DNA from: CAYJBH01 sp964371365
GTDB lineage: Bacteria > Bacillota > Clostridia > Oscillospirales > Ruminococcaceae
DNA: 35,246 bases
Direction: 5' to 3'
Assembly: GCA_964371365.1 (NCBI GenBank)
Contig: CAYJMO010000006.1
Location: forward strand, 1-35,246
Positions within the stretch are counted from its first letter, which is position 1; every line of letters begins with the position of its first letter. A model generated the notes under the pieces. That model ran no database searches. It was not told the DNA's origin and saw only the letters and a program-made list of their open reading frames with translations. Shown piece by piece: positions 26,207-32,588 of this stretch. The position numbers and the translations under genes were made by a program.

Positions 26207-26393
26207 GTTGAAAATGGTGCAAAATTGTTGAAAGTGTATACGTTGTATAAATCGTCTAAAATAGCCATTTTTCACTACAGAGACATCAATTTGCATAAGG
26301 TTTTCAACAATATATCACCATGTGGCGCAATGTTCCACGTGAAACAAATTTTGACATGATTTTCAACAGTTTAATGTTGAAAGCGAGTTGAAA
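26207..26393. repeat. Cluster of six GTTGAAA motifs around a parS-like site
   Basis: GTTGAAA occurs on the plus strand at 26207, 26227, 26376 and 26387, and as TTTCAAC at 26302 and 26361. Most copies extend to TGTTGAAA. About 0.02-0.05 copies would be expected by chance in this length. Three copies lie on each side of or close to the parS-like site at 26331-26346, so a protein-binding array is possible. Confidence 0.55.
26331..26346. promoter_or_regulatory. parS site (ParB/Spo0J binding)
   Basis: TGTTCCACGTGAAACA matches the Firmicute parS consensus at 15 of 16 bases. As far as I recall this variant is among the functional sites described in Bacillus subtilis. It lies in the gene-free stretch upstream of the radical SAM gene, 1.9 kb from the other site. 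Confidence 0.75.
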
Positions 26394-26397
26394 CTGC

Positions 26398-26416
26398 ATT
26401 GACCATAGTGGTCAAT
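26398..26416. promoter_or_regulatory. Palindromic operator candidate
   Basis: ATTGACCA (26398-26405), a three-base spacer and TGGTCAAT (26409-26416). It lies 30 bases upstream of the -35 box at 26446, a place suited to a dimeric regulator. There is no U-run, so it is not a terminator. Confidence 0.4.
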
Positions 26417-26445
26417 CAAAAATTTAATGGATAAAAAACTTTCTA

Positions 26446-26474
26446 TTGCAATTTGCATTTATATATGATAAAAT
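26446..26474 (+). promoter_or_regulatory. Putative promoter of the 26620 gene, extended -10
   Basis: TTGCAA (26446-26451), 17 bases, TAAAAT (26469-26474), with TG one base before the -10 box (26466-26467). Transcription would begin near 26481 and give a leader of about 140 bases that contains the tandem-hairpin element. Confidence 0.65.
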
Positions 26475-26503
26475 AAAATCGGGATAAATATATGTAGGAG
26501 AAA

Positions 26504-26587
26504 AGTTTGAAAGTAAATTTTCAAACTCTGAGTTTTGTTCCTTTTCAGCGGAACACGCTGAAATTTTGCCACAATGTGGCAAAACCG
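26504..26587 (+). ncRNA. Candidate structured leader RNA, copy 1 (tandem hairpins)
   Basis: Three hairpins in a row. H1 pairs AGTTTGAAA (26504-26512) with TTTCAAACT (26519-26527). H2 pairs TTTCAGCG (26543-26550) with CGCTGAAA (26556-26563). H3 pairs TTTTGCCAC (26564-26572) with GTGGCAAAA (26576-26584). H2 and H3 abut with no unpaired base. The H2 loop and closing base, GGAACA, are exactly complementary to TGTTCC just upstream (26536-26541), so a pseudoknot is possible. The blocks TGTTCCTTT, AATTTTGCC and GGCAAAACCG recur in the same order at 29225-29274 with a different but still paired H2. No U-run follows, so it is not an intrinsic terminator. I do not recognise the family. Confidence 0.5.
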
Positions 26588-26619
26588 TAAAAAACATCGA
26601 AAAAGGAGTGGCCATAAAA

Positions 26620-27012
26620 ATGGGATTATTTGATTTCGCCAAAAAGATGACCAAAGGTTATGACAAGGTCAAAACAAAAGAAAAAATGACATATGATGAA
26701 TTGTATGAAGTAATAAAAACCGGAACTTTTGAGGCAGGTGAGCCCTTTATAACCGGCGAAGGATTTATGAGATGTATACAATTCCCGCCGACAGGCAAAT
26801 ATAAACTACAGGTAGCAATTACCGGCAAAACCATCACCGTCGCAAAAATCTATAACGGACTTGGCGGACTTGCGTCAGAGACGGTTGGAGATGTTGTTAC
26901 CGACGGCTGGTATACTGGACTGAATGAGGAAAACCTCGAACAAAATGAAATGACCTGGAAGGTCGCAGAGGTTATCAAGACTATGTTGCAGGACAAAGGC
27001 CTCGCAGAATAA
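26620..27012 (+). CDS. Small conserved-looking protein, unknown function
   Basis: About 130 residues, soluble, not recognised. It begins M-G-L-F-D-F-A-K-K-M and continues with a lysine-rich amphipathic helix, a mixed alpha/beta central part (F-M-R-C-I-Q-F-P-P-T-G-K-Y-K-L-Q near 50-65, I-T-V-A-K-I-Y) and a C-terminal helix. No signal peptide or membrane helix. The start is the ATG at 26620, with AAAAGGAG eleven bases upstream. The frame is open a further 18 codons upstream, but those lie inside the hairpin leader. It is followed 52 bases later by trxA and probably shares its transcript. The structured leader suggests that expression is controlled. Confidence 0.65.
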   Translation: MGLFDFAKKMTKGYDKVKTKEKMTYDELYEVIKTGTFEAGEPFITGEGFMRCIQFPPTGKYKLQVAITGKTITVAKIYNGLGGLASETVGDVVTDGWYTGLNEENLEQNEMTWKVAEVIKTMLQDKGLAE

Positions 27013-27064
27013 AAAATCACTCAATTTAAGCGCTATTATAAATAGGAAAGGAATGTGATACAAG

Positions 27065-27376
27065 ATGGAAATTCTAACCGTTACAAAAGAGAACTTTGAG
27101 CAGGAAGTTTTAAAGAGTTCGAAACCCGTTTTGGTTGATTTTTGGGCTCCTTGGTGCGGACCGTGCCGTATGATTGGACCGATCTTGGAGGAAATAGCCT
27201 CGGAAAACGACAGCTTTATAGTTGGAAAGGTCAATGTAGACGAGCAAAAAGAGCTTGCCGAGCGTTTTTCGGTCATGACAATACCGACATTAGTCGTATT
27301 TAAAGACGGCGCCGCGGTAGAAACCGCTGTCGGCTCCCGTCCCAAACAGGATATACTCAACCTCATGGGTGTATAA
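27065..27376 (+). CDS. trxA: Thioredoxin
   Basis: A 103-residue thioredoxin, a cytosolic protein-disulfide reductase. The active site is W-A-P-W-C-G-P-C-R near residues 28-36, with the redox cysteines in C-G-P-C. D-F before it and the cis-proline in M-T-I-P-T-L near 77 are also present. Length and layout are standard. The stop lies three bases before the ung start, so the two genes are probably coexpressed. The upstream gene of unknown function is 52 bases away on the same strand. Confidence 0.95.
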   Translation: MEILTVTKENFEQEVLKSSKPVLVDFWAPWCGPCRMIGPILEEIASENDSFIVGKVNVDEQKELAERFSVMTIPTLVVFKDGAAVETAVGSRPKQDILNLMGV

Positions 27377-27379
27377 AGA

Positions 27380-28039
27380 TTGTTCATTGACCTGCCAAAC
27401 AACGGCTGGCGCGCAGCTCTTAAAGAAGAATGCCAAAAAGATTATATGCTAAACCTCTTTGAATTCCTGGCAATGGAGTATGCGAACGGCTCGGTATTCC
27501 CAAAAAAGGAGGAGGTTTTTAATGCACTTTCTCTCACCGATCTGCCCGATGTCCGAGTTGTAATTCTCGGGCAAGACCCATACCACCGACCGGGGCAGGC
27601 ACACGGATTGGCTTTTTCGTCCTTAGCGCGGACACTTCCAAAGTCGCTTCGCAATATATATAAGGAACTCACGAGTGATGTCGGATTTGTTCCACCATCA
27701 CACGGCGATCTTAGCGAATGGTGCTCACGCGGCGTGCTGTTGCTCAATACCGTTCTGACGGTGCGTGAGGGGGAACCTAACTCCCACAAGTCAAAAGGCT
27801 GGGAACAGTTTACCGACAAAATAATCTCTATTTTAAACGAAAAACAAACTCCGGTAATATTTCTGCTTTGGGGGAAAAACGCCGCAGACAAACGCGCTCT
27901 TATAAATTCCTCGAGGCACAGGGTGCTCATAGCGCCCCACCCCAGTCCACTGTCAGCGTCAAAAGGTTTTTTTGGATGTGGGCATTTTTCACAGGTCACA
28001 GAACAGTTGAGCGGCGATTTTAACTGGCAACTAAAATAG
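27380..28039 (+). CDS. ung: Uracil-DNA glycosylase, family 1
   Basis: A 219-residue family 1 uracil-DNA glycosylase, which removes uracil from DNA in base-excision repair. Motif A is G-Q-D-P-Y-H near residues 57-62 (catalytic Asp). L-L-N-T-V-L-T-V is the uracil-binding strand, and motif B is H-P-S-P-L-S-A near 189-195 (catalytic His). The start is TTG at 27380. No ATG lies before motif A except far inside, and the residues after the TTG align with the N-terminal W-R-x-x-L-x-E-E pattern of the family. The ribosome site is weak (GGGTG), so translation may be coupled to trxA, whose stop is three bases upstream. Confidence 0.95.
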   Translation: MFIDLPNNGWRAALKEECQKDYMLNLFEFLAMEYANGSVFPKKEEVFNALSLTDLPDVRVVILGQDPYHRPGQAHGLAFSSLARTLPKSLRNIYKELTSDVGFVPPSHGDLSEWCSRGVLLLNTVLTVREGEPNSHKSKGWEQFTDKIISILNEKQTPVIFLLWGKNAADKRALINSSRHRVLIAPHPSPLSASKGFFGCGHFSQVTEQLSGDFNWQLK

Positions 28040-28070
28040 AAACAAACGCAACCGGCAGTTCTCATGAAAA

Positions 28071-28104
28071 AATATCGTTTTTGTTAAAAAAGCAAAACGA
28101 TATT
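28071..28104 (+). terminator. Hairpin after ung (possible terminator)
   Basis: AATATCGTTTT (28071-28081) pairs with AAAACGATATT (28094-28104) around a 12-base loop. It comes 31 bases after the ung stop. There is no U-run after the stem, so termination is uncertain. Confidence 0.35.
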
Positions 28105-28107
28105 ACA

Positions 28108-28161
28108 GAGCGGAAATTTCGCCTATCAAATCATAATTACATTATTATTGATAGAAAATTT
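28108..28161 (+). repeat. 19-nt repeat copy 1 and inverted repeat upstream of flagellin
   Basis: GAGCGGAAATTTCGCCTAT (28108-28126) recurs with one mismatch at 29178-29196. Here it runs into an inverted repeat: AAATTT...CTATCAA (28114-28129) against TTGATAG...AAATTT (28148-28161). It lies 90-140 bases before the flagellin start. The region 28040-28250 holds no gene. A TAAA...CGACTA pairing near 28187-28213 loosely resembles a sigma-D promoter, but it is weak. Confidence 0.45.
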
Positions 28162-28250
28162 TATGTGAACAGAATGTTTTAGTTTTAAAGTAAAGAACAA
28201 TATATGCACGACTACGGATTTAGCAATACCCTTTCAGAAAGGATTCAACC

Positions 28251-29042
28251 ATGATTATCAGAAACGACCAACTCGGGTTAAGCAATCTTAACCGCAACAC
28301 GCAGGGCAGACAAGGCATTGCAGGCAACATTGAGAAGCTGTCGTCCGGTTATAAGATTAACCGTGCGGCGGACAATGCCGCAGGTCTTGCAATTCTGCAA
28401 AAAATTTATGCCCAACAGACGGGGCTTTCCACCTCGTCGGTGAACACACAGGATGCAACCTCCTTTGTTCAGACGGCGGATGGCGCTCTCGGCTCGGTTT
28501 CGAGCATGTATTCGCGCCTAAATGAGCTATCGCTCAAGGCGTCCAACAGCATCTATGGTGCATCGGAGCGTAATGCCATGCAAAAAGAGGCAGACGCTAT
28601 CATGGACGAAATCTCACGCATAAGCGAGCAGACCAACTTTAACGGAATAGAGCTGTTTTCCGGTGAGGATGTCTCCTTTCAGGTAGGCGATACCGCTGAG
28701 CAATCGGTACAGATGACCCTGTCCGAGATACCTATGCCGGAGATCGACCTGTCTTCCGCAAGCTCTGCAATGGCAAGTTCTGAAAGTGTGCGCGCCGCAT
28801 CGGAGGCGCTAAGTGAGATTAGAGGTGACATCGGCGCGATGGAAAATGCGCTGGAGCATACATATAACAACATAAACGTCACCAACGAGAACCTTATAGC
28901 GGCAGGCAGTCGCATCGGCGACACCGACGTGGCGATGGAGATTATGAACCTCACACGCAACAACCTGCTTCAAAACAGTGCCATAGCCATGATGTCACAG
29001 GCAAATCAAAACGCAAATCTCATGCTTAACCTGTTGAGATAA
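28251..29042 (+). CDS. Flagellin
   Basis: A 263-residue flagellin, the filament subunit exported by the flagellar type III system. The N-terminal D0/D1 region holds N-I-E-K-L-S-S-G-Y-K-I-N-R-A-A-D-N-A-A-G-L-A near 26-47. The C-terminal coiled region holds T-D-V-A-M-E-I-M-N-L-T-R-N-N-L-L near 224-239 and ends in Q-A-N-Q-N-A-N-L-M-L-N-L-L-R. The central variable part is very short, so the protein is near the minimum for the family. AAAGGATT precedes the ATG. No other flagellar gene is in the window. Serine-rich stretches in the middle could be glycosylated (inference). Confidence 0.95.
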   Translation: MIIRNDQLGLSNLNRNTQGRQGIAGNIEKLSSGYKINRAADNAAGLAILQKIYAQQTGLSTSSVNTQDATSFVQTADGALGSVSSMYSRLNELSLKASNSIYGASERNAMQKEADAIMDEISRISEQTNFNGIELFSGEDVSFQVGDTAEQSVQMTLSEIPMPEIDLSSASSAMASSESVRAASEALSEIRGDIGAMENALEHTYNNINVTNENLIAAGSRIGDTDVAMEIMNLTRNNLLQNSAIAMMSQANQNANLMLNLLR

Positions 29043-29075
29043 TCCCCAAAAAAATAAATGACGACGGCATACTCT

Positions 29076-29119
29076 GCCACTAAAGCCTATAAGTAATGTT
29101 ATTGGGCTTTGGTGGCTTT
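29076..29119 (+). terminator. Flagellin terminator
   Basis: GCCACTAAAGCC (29076-29087) pairs with GGCTTTGGTGGC (29105-29116) with one G-U pair, followed by TTTATGTTTG. It comes 34 bases after the flagellin stop. The U-run is imperfect. Confidence 0.6.
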
Positions 29120-29177
29120 ATGTTTGAATGAAAAGGATAGCACTGGACAAAATATAGTCAAATGACATGAGATTGTC

Positions 29178-29329
29178 GAGCAGAAATTTCGCCTATAAAG
29201 GCGGAGGATACGTGCGCTACGCGCTGTTCCTTTAACAATTCACAGGATTGTTAATTTTGCCAAGGGCAAAACCGAAACATATTCCCGTATTCCGATTGAC
29301 AGACAACAAGACGAGATTTCTGACGGGAA
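29178..29329 (+). ncRNA. Candidate structured leader RNA, copy 2, with 19-nt repeat
   Basis: The element begins with GAGCAGAAATTTCGCCTAT (29178-29196), shared with the flagellin upstream region. Stems in order: CGCC/GGCG (29190-29203), GCGC/GCGC (29214-29224), TTAACAAT/ATTGTTAA (29232-29239 and 29247-29254), TTTTGCC/GGCAAAA (29255-29261 and 29265-29271) and TTCCCGT/ACGGGAA (29282-29288 and 29323-29329). The blocks TGTTCCTTT (29225), AATTTTGCC (29253) and GGCAAAACCG (29265) match copy 1 at 26536-26587. The 29043-29390 gap otherwise holds only the flagellin terminator. No known riboswitch family is recognised. Confidence 0.5.
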
Positions 29330-29390
29330 GATGTGTTGGTTTTGGAGTTAAAGGACTATATGTATAAAGTATTTTATTTTGAGGTGTTAT

Positions 29391-30452
29391 TTGCTCTCAT
29401 TTATTATCGGACTGACTATTCTATTTTCGCTAACCGTTGCACTTGCAACCTATTTTAATCTGCCACCTGCCAAGATGTTTATGGTGGCATTGCTCGGATG
29501 CTGTTTAGTGCTTTATATATTTGGTTTTTTCGGCTTCATGCAGGTGGGATATCTGCTGATCGTCGGTTTTGCGGTCGTGGGAATTGTATACAATATAATT
29601 TCCTGCAAACGCTCAAGCGCACGACTTTTATCGGTGCCAATGGTCATCCTTACAATAATGATTGTCGCCTCGATCCTGCTAAATCGCGGGTTTGCAACCA
29701 CCGACCAAGAGGTGCGTGAATACTGGTTGCCGGGTTTGCAGTATCTACTATCGACCGGAAGGTTTGCATATGAGTCCGACATTCTTCCTCGTGACATACT
29801 GCACCCACCATTCCTATGGATGCTGCAGTATCTCATGTTCTTCTGGTCGGACAGCATCGCATATAGCACAATATTCGCATGCAACAACCTTATTGCATTT
29901 GCGTGTCTTCTACCACTTTTTGGAGACGAGCGTCCTCACAGCAGGCAGGATGTATTGCTAATTGCGGTAAAATTCGTGTTGATATACAGCCTGCTCGGGA
30001 CAGGTAGTGGTCTGACAACACTCTCACCCGGTCGGCTTTTCGCCTTTTTGTTCGGTTATGGCATATATATCGCGGTGATTAGACCGGGCGAGCGTCGATT
30101 TGAGTTGACCGAGCTCTCGTTGGTACTATGCGCAGTAATGCTGTTGAACTCCACCGGCTTCGCTTTTGCATTTGTGATACTCTACGCCGCGCGAATAACG
30201 ATTTTTTTCAAACTAAAGGGTGGGATTATCAGGCGAATTGTCTGCGCCGCGAGAGAGCATTTTGTGGTAAGCGTTCTATTGAGTGCAACCTCAATCTCTT
30301 TTGTACTCCTACTAATTTTATCGAATAATACAAGCATTGAGTTGGCATTTACCTCAATAGTTGTTGCAATGACCGACTTTTTATACTGGTTCCCCTACAC
30401 ACTCACCGTGCTGGCAATTTTGCTGCTGCCTAACTTTATGAGAGAAAAGTAA
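29391..30452 (+). CDS. Polytopic membrane protein, GT-C-like, unknown function
   Basis: About 353 residues with roughly nine hydrophobic segments. One loop holds A-T-T-D-Q-E-V-R-E-Y-W-L-P-G-L-Q-Y and then D-I-L-H-P-P-F-L-W. That arrangement, acidic residues in a loop after early helices and an H-P-P step later, is seen in GT-C glycosyltransferases, but the match is loose. The start is taken as TTG at 29391 with GAGGTG four bases upstream; TTG at 29379 is possible but lacks a site. The protein is short for a full GT-C enzyme and may be a partner or a truncated form. It sits behind flagellin and a structured leader, so flagellin modification is one guess. Confidence 0.5.
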   Translation: MLSFIIGLTILFSLTVALATYFNLPPAKMFMVALLGCCLVLYIFGFFGFMQVGYLLIVGFAVVGIVYNIISCKRSSARLLSVPMVILTIMIVASILLNRGFATTDQEVREYWLPGLQYLLSTGRFAYESDILPRDILHPPFLWMLQYLMFFWSDSIAYSTIFACNNLIAFACLLPLFGDERPHSRQDVLLIAVKFVLIYSLLGTGSGLTTLSPGRLFAFLFGYGIYIAVIRPGERRFELTELSLVLCAVMLLNSTGFAFAFVILYAARITIFFKLKGGIIRRIVCAAREHFVVSVLLSATSISFVLLLILSNNTSIELAFTSIVVAMTDFLYWFPYTLTVLAILLLPNFMREK

Positions 30453-30520
30453 AAAATATAAATAAAAGTTGCTTGTTTAACGGGGGGATAACGGTTTAAA
30501 TATCTACATGAGCTGTATAG

Positions 30521-31726
30521 TCATTCAACCTGACGCCTAATATAGACGCGACGTGTTATAAATGTGAGTGTGATTATGGTCGCCATGTGCACAATCGGTA
30601 CAAAAACAAAGGGCAGAATCGACAAATCACCGAATTCAAATAGCATATTTGAGAACATCATATAGTCTACGTAGGCAGATGTCGGATAGAGCGTGAAAAG
30701 CCTGTATATTGTAGGGTAGGATTGAGGGATATTGATAAACTGTGGAATTATCAGCATTAAAACACCTATGCCGAGGACAAAAACACTCGATTTTGAAAGA
30801 CCGGACAGGAAACACACCGCCGATGCGATAGTTAAACTCGCTATAAAAAAAATGATAAAATAGATGATCATAACCTCGAATATACTCATTGGGTAGGGGG
30901 AAAATCTATTGAAATTCTGAAAGGCCGAATCAATCCCCTCACTGCCGTAGACCAAAAGACAGGTTATAGTAGTGACTACTGTGACCACAAAAATAATTAA
31001 CATGGTTGAGGTGAGGGCGGTAAACATTTTCGCTATAAAAAGCAAATTTTTACCCTTTTTGCATGTATGTTGCAACGAGAATACTTTTGTGTGATAATCA
31101 CGAGAGAAGATGCCGGATAAAAAAAGCGTTATAAAGAAAGCAAAAATTAAACCGTTTGAGGCGAGCATGGTCATGTTTAGCTCATAACCATCTCCAAATT
31201 GATAGACGAACGGGGTGTTGATATCTTGCGACAGGGAAGAAAGCTTGTCTTTTGAGCCGTCACTGATAAAGGAGCTGTCGATATTTCTATCTATCGCGAG
31301 CATCATCATCTCGTCAAAATTTGCGAGCTCCTCGTCGGTTAGCGCACCTATCTCCACCCAATCTTCGGTGCCGTAATAGGATGTCAAAAATCGACCTATC
31401 TCTTCATAGGGCTCGATATACTTCGTTGCAATTTCCCGTTGTTCGCTCAAGGTTCCAGACTCCGGAAAAAGAGCGTATGCATCCCTTGCATCTTTTAACA
31501 GCTCTAAGTCTATCTCCTCACCCGACAGTTCAAGAGCATACTTTTTATCGGTTAGATACGCCTCATATTTAGTGCCTGCTATCTCACCATCGATATAAAC
31601 GTTCCCTATTAATATACCGAGTGACGAGATTGAACCGAAGACAAGCAAAAGCAAAAGCACGACGAAAATTCTCAATGTAAATAATTTTTTGTACTCAAAA
31701 TAGACTATTCTCCAAAAACTACGCAT
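30521..31726 (-). CDS. ABC transporter permease (ABC-2 type)
   Basis: A 401-residue permease. After a cytoplasmic start it has a helix at about 18-42, a large hydrophilic extracytoplasmic domain at about 45-195, and then five or so helices, the usual form of ABC-2/YtrC-like permeases with a big loop after helix 1. The start is the ATG at 31726, with GGAGGTG seven bases upstream. A longer frame to 31861 exists but lies inside the ATPase gene and has no site. It overlaps the ATPase stop by eight bases and is the last gene of the sigma-ABC operon. It converges on the gene ending at 30452; I see no clear terminator in the 68-base gap. Confidence 0.85.
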   Translation of the reverse strand: MRSFWRIVYFEYKKLFTLRIFVVLLLLLVFGSISSLGILIGNVYIDGEIAGTKYEAYLTDKKYALELSGEEIDLELLKDARDAYALFPESGTLSEQREIATKYIEPYEEIGRFLTSYYGTEDWVEIGALTDEELANFDEMMMLAIDRNIDSSFISDGSKDKLSSLSQDINTPFVYQFGDGYELNMTMLASNGLIFAFFITLFLSGIFSRDYHTKVFSLQHTCKKGKNLLFIAKMFTALTSTMLIIFVVTVVTTITCLLVYGSEGIDSAFQNFNRFSPYPMSIFEVMIIYFIIFFIASLTIASAVCFLSGLSKSSVFVLGIGVLMLIIPQFINIPQSYPTIYRLFTLYPTSAYVDYMMFSNMLFEFGDLSILPFVFVPIVHMATIITLTFITRRVYIRRQVE

Positions 31727-32588
31727 TGACAACCACCTCCGAAAAATAAAATAGATACAAATCCTCAAGGGTAGGTCGGACGCAGACAGCATCATCGTGG
31801 GGCTTTTCGTTACAAACCAATCGCACAAACACATCCTCCCCCTGCGAGCGAAGATTGACAACGGGGTATTGTCGGGTTAAATTCTCCGCTGTCACATTAT
31901 CCGTCACACATTCAAAAACCTTGCCATCAATAACACTGATTATCTCCTCCAAAGTACCGTTATGAATAAGCCGACCATCTTTCATGACAAGAATAATGTT
32001 TGCAATATTTTCCACGTCGGACACAATATGGGTGGACAAAAGGACTATCCTGTCATTGCCGAGCTTTGATATAAGGTTGCGAAAACGAACGCGCTCTTTT
32101 GGGTCAAGTCCTGCCGTCGGCTCATCAAGCACCAATATTTTTGGGTTGTTAAGCAGTGCCGCGGCTATCCCCAAGCGTTGTTTCATGCCGCCGGAAAAGG
32201 TTTTGATCTTCCTCTTTGCCACATCACACAACGACACAACTTCAAATAATTCCCTTGTTTTTGATATTGCCTGTGTTTTTGTGAGTCCTTTAAGGCTTGC
32301 AAGATAATACATAAAATCCTGCGCAGAGAATTCCGGATAGTAGCCAAAATCTTGCGGCAGATATCCAAGGACGTCACGGTAGCGCTCCTCCGTCACCGCG
32401 ATGCCGTCAAAACTCACCTCACCGCTTGTCGGTCTTAATATCCCACATACTATGCGCATTAAGGTTGTCTTGCCGGCCCCATTTGCACCGAGAAGACCAT
32501 AGACGCCTTTGGTAAGATTAAGTGACAATCTATCGACCGCAATTTTATTTTTATAAAGCTTTGTTATCCTGTCTAAGCATAAATGCAT
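31719..32588 (-). CDS. ABC transporter ATP-binding protein
   Basis: A 289-residue ABC ATPase. Walker A is G-A-N-G-A-G-K-T-T near residues 34-42, the Q-loop P-Q-D near 78, the signature F-S-G-G-M-K-Q near 130-136, Walker B I-L-V-L-D-E-P near 150-156, and the switch histidine in S-T-H near 185. An 80-residue C-terminal extension follows. The set fits antibiotic/lipid exporters of the ABC-2 type. The ATG at 32588 has GGAGG seven bases upstream and starts inside the end of the preceding gene (16-base overlap). Its stop overlaps the permease start. Substrate unknown; the sigma factor upstream suggests an envelope or peptide stress response. Confidence 0.93.
   Translation of the reverse strand: MHLCLDRITKLYKNKIAVDRLSLNLTKGVYGLLGANGAGKTTLMRIVCGILRPTSGEVSFDGIAVTEERYRDVLGYLPQDFGYYPEFSAQDFMYYLASLKGLTKTQAISKTRELFEVVSLCDVAKRKIKTFSGGMKQRLGIAAALLNNPKILVLDEPTAGLDPKERVRFRNLISKLGNDRIVLLSTHIVSDVENIANIILVMKDGRLIHNGTLEEIISVIDGKVFECVTDNVTAENLTRQYPVVNLRSQGEDVFVRLVCNEKPHDDAVCVRPTLEDLYLFYFSEVVVNA

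Larger units (their letters stand above)
26043..26445. other. Gene-free AT-rich stretch between divergent promoters
   Basis: Four hundred bases with no ORF I can support. It holds a parS-like site, a cluster of six GTTGAAA motifs, a direct repeat AAATGCAT (two copies about twelve bases apart near 26186-26205) and an 8-bp palindrome. I see no DnaA-box array (TTATCCACA) and no tRNA or known riboswitch. Its length and repeat content suggest a regulatory, segregation or small-RNA locus. Confidence 0.55.

Noticed and set aside
30515..30532. Similarity of TATAGTC-TTCAAC here and at 35219-35236 as a flanking repeat
   Set aside because: The first copy is part of the permease coding end, the match is short with two mismatches, and such pairs are expected by chance in 35 kb.
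31727..31861. N-terminal extension of the ABC permease
   Set aside because: It lies within the ATPase gene and has no ribosome site. GGAGGTG supports 31726.
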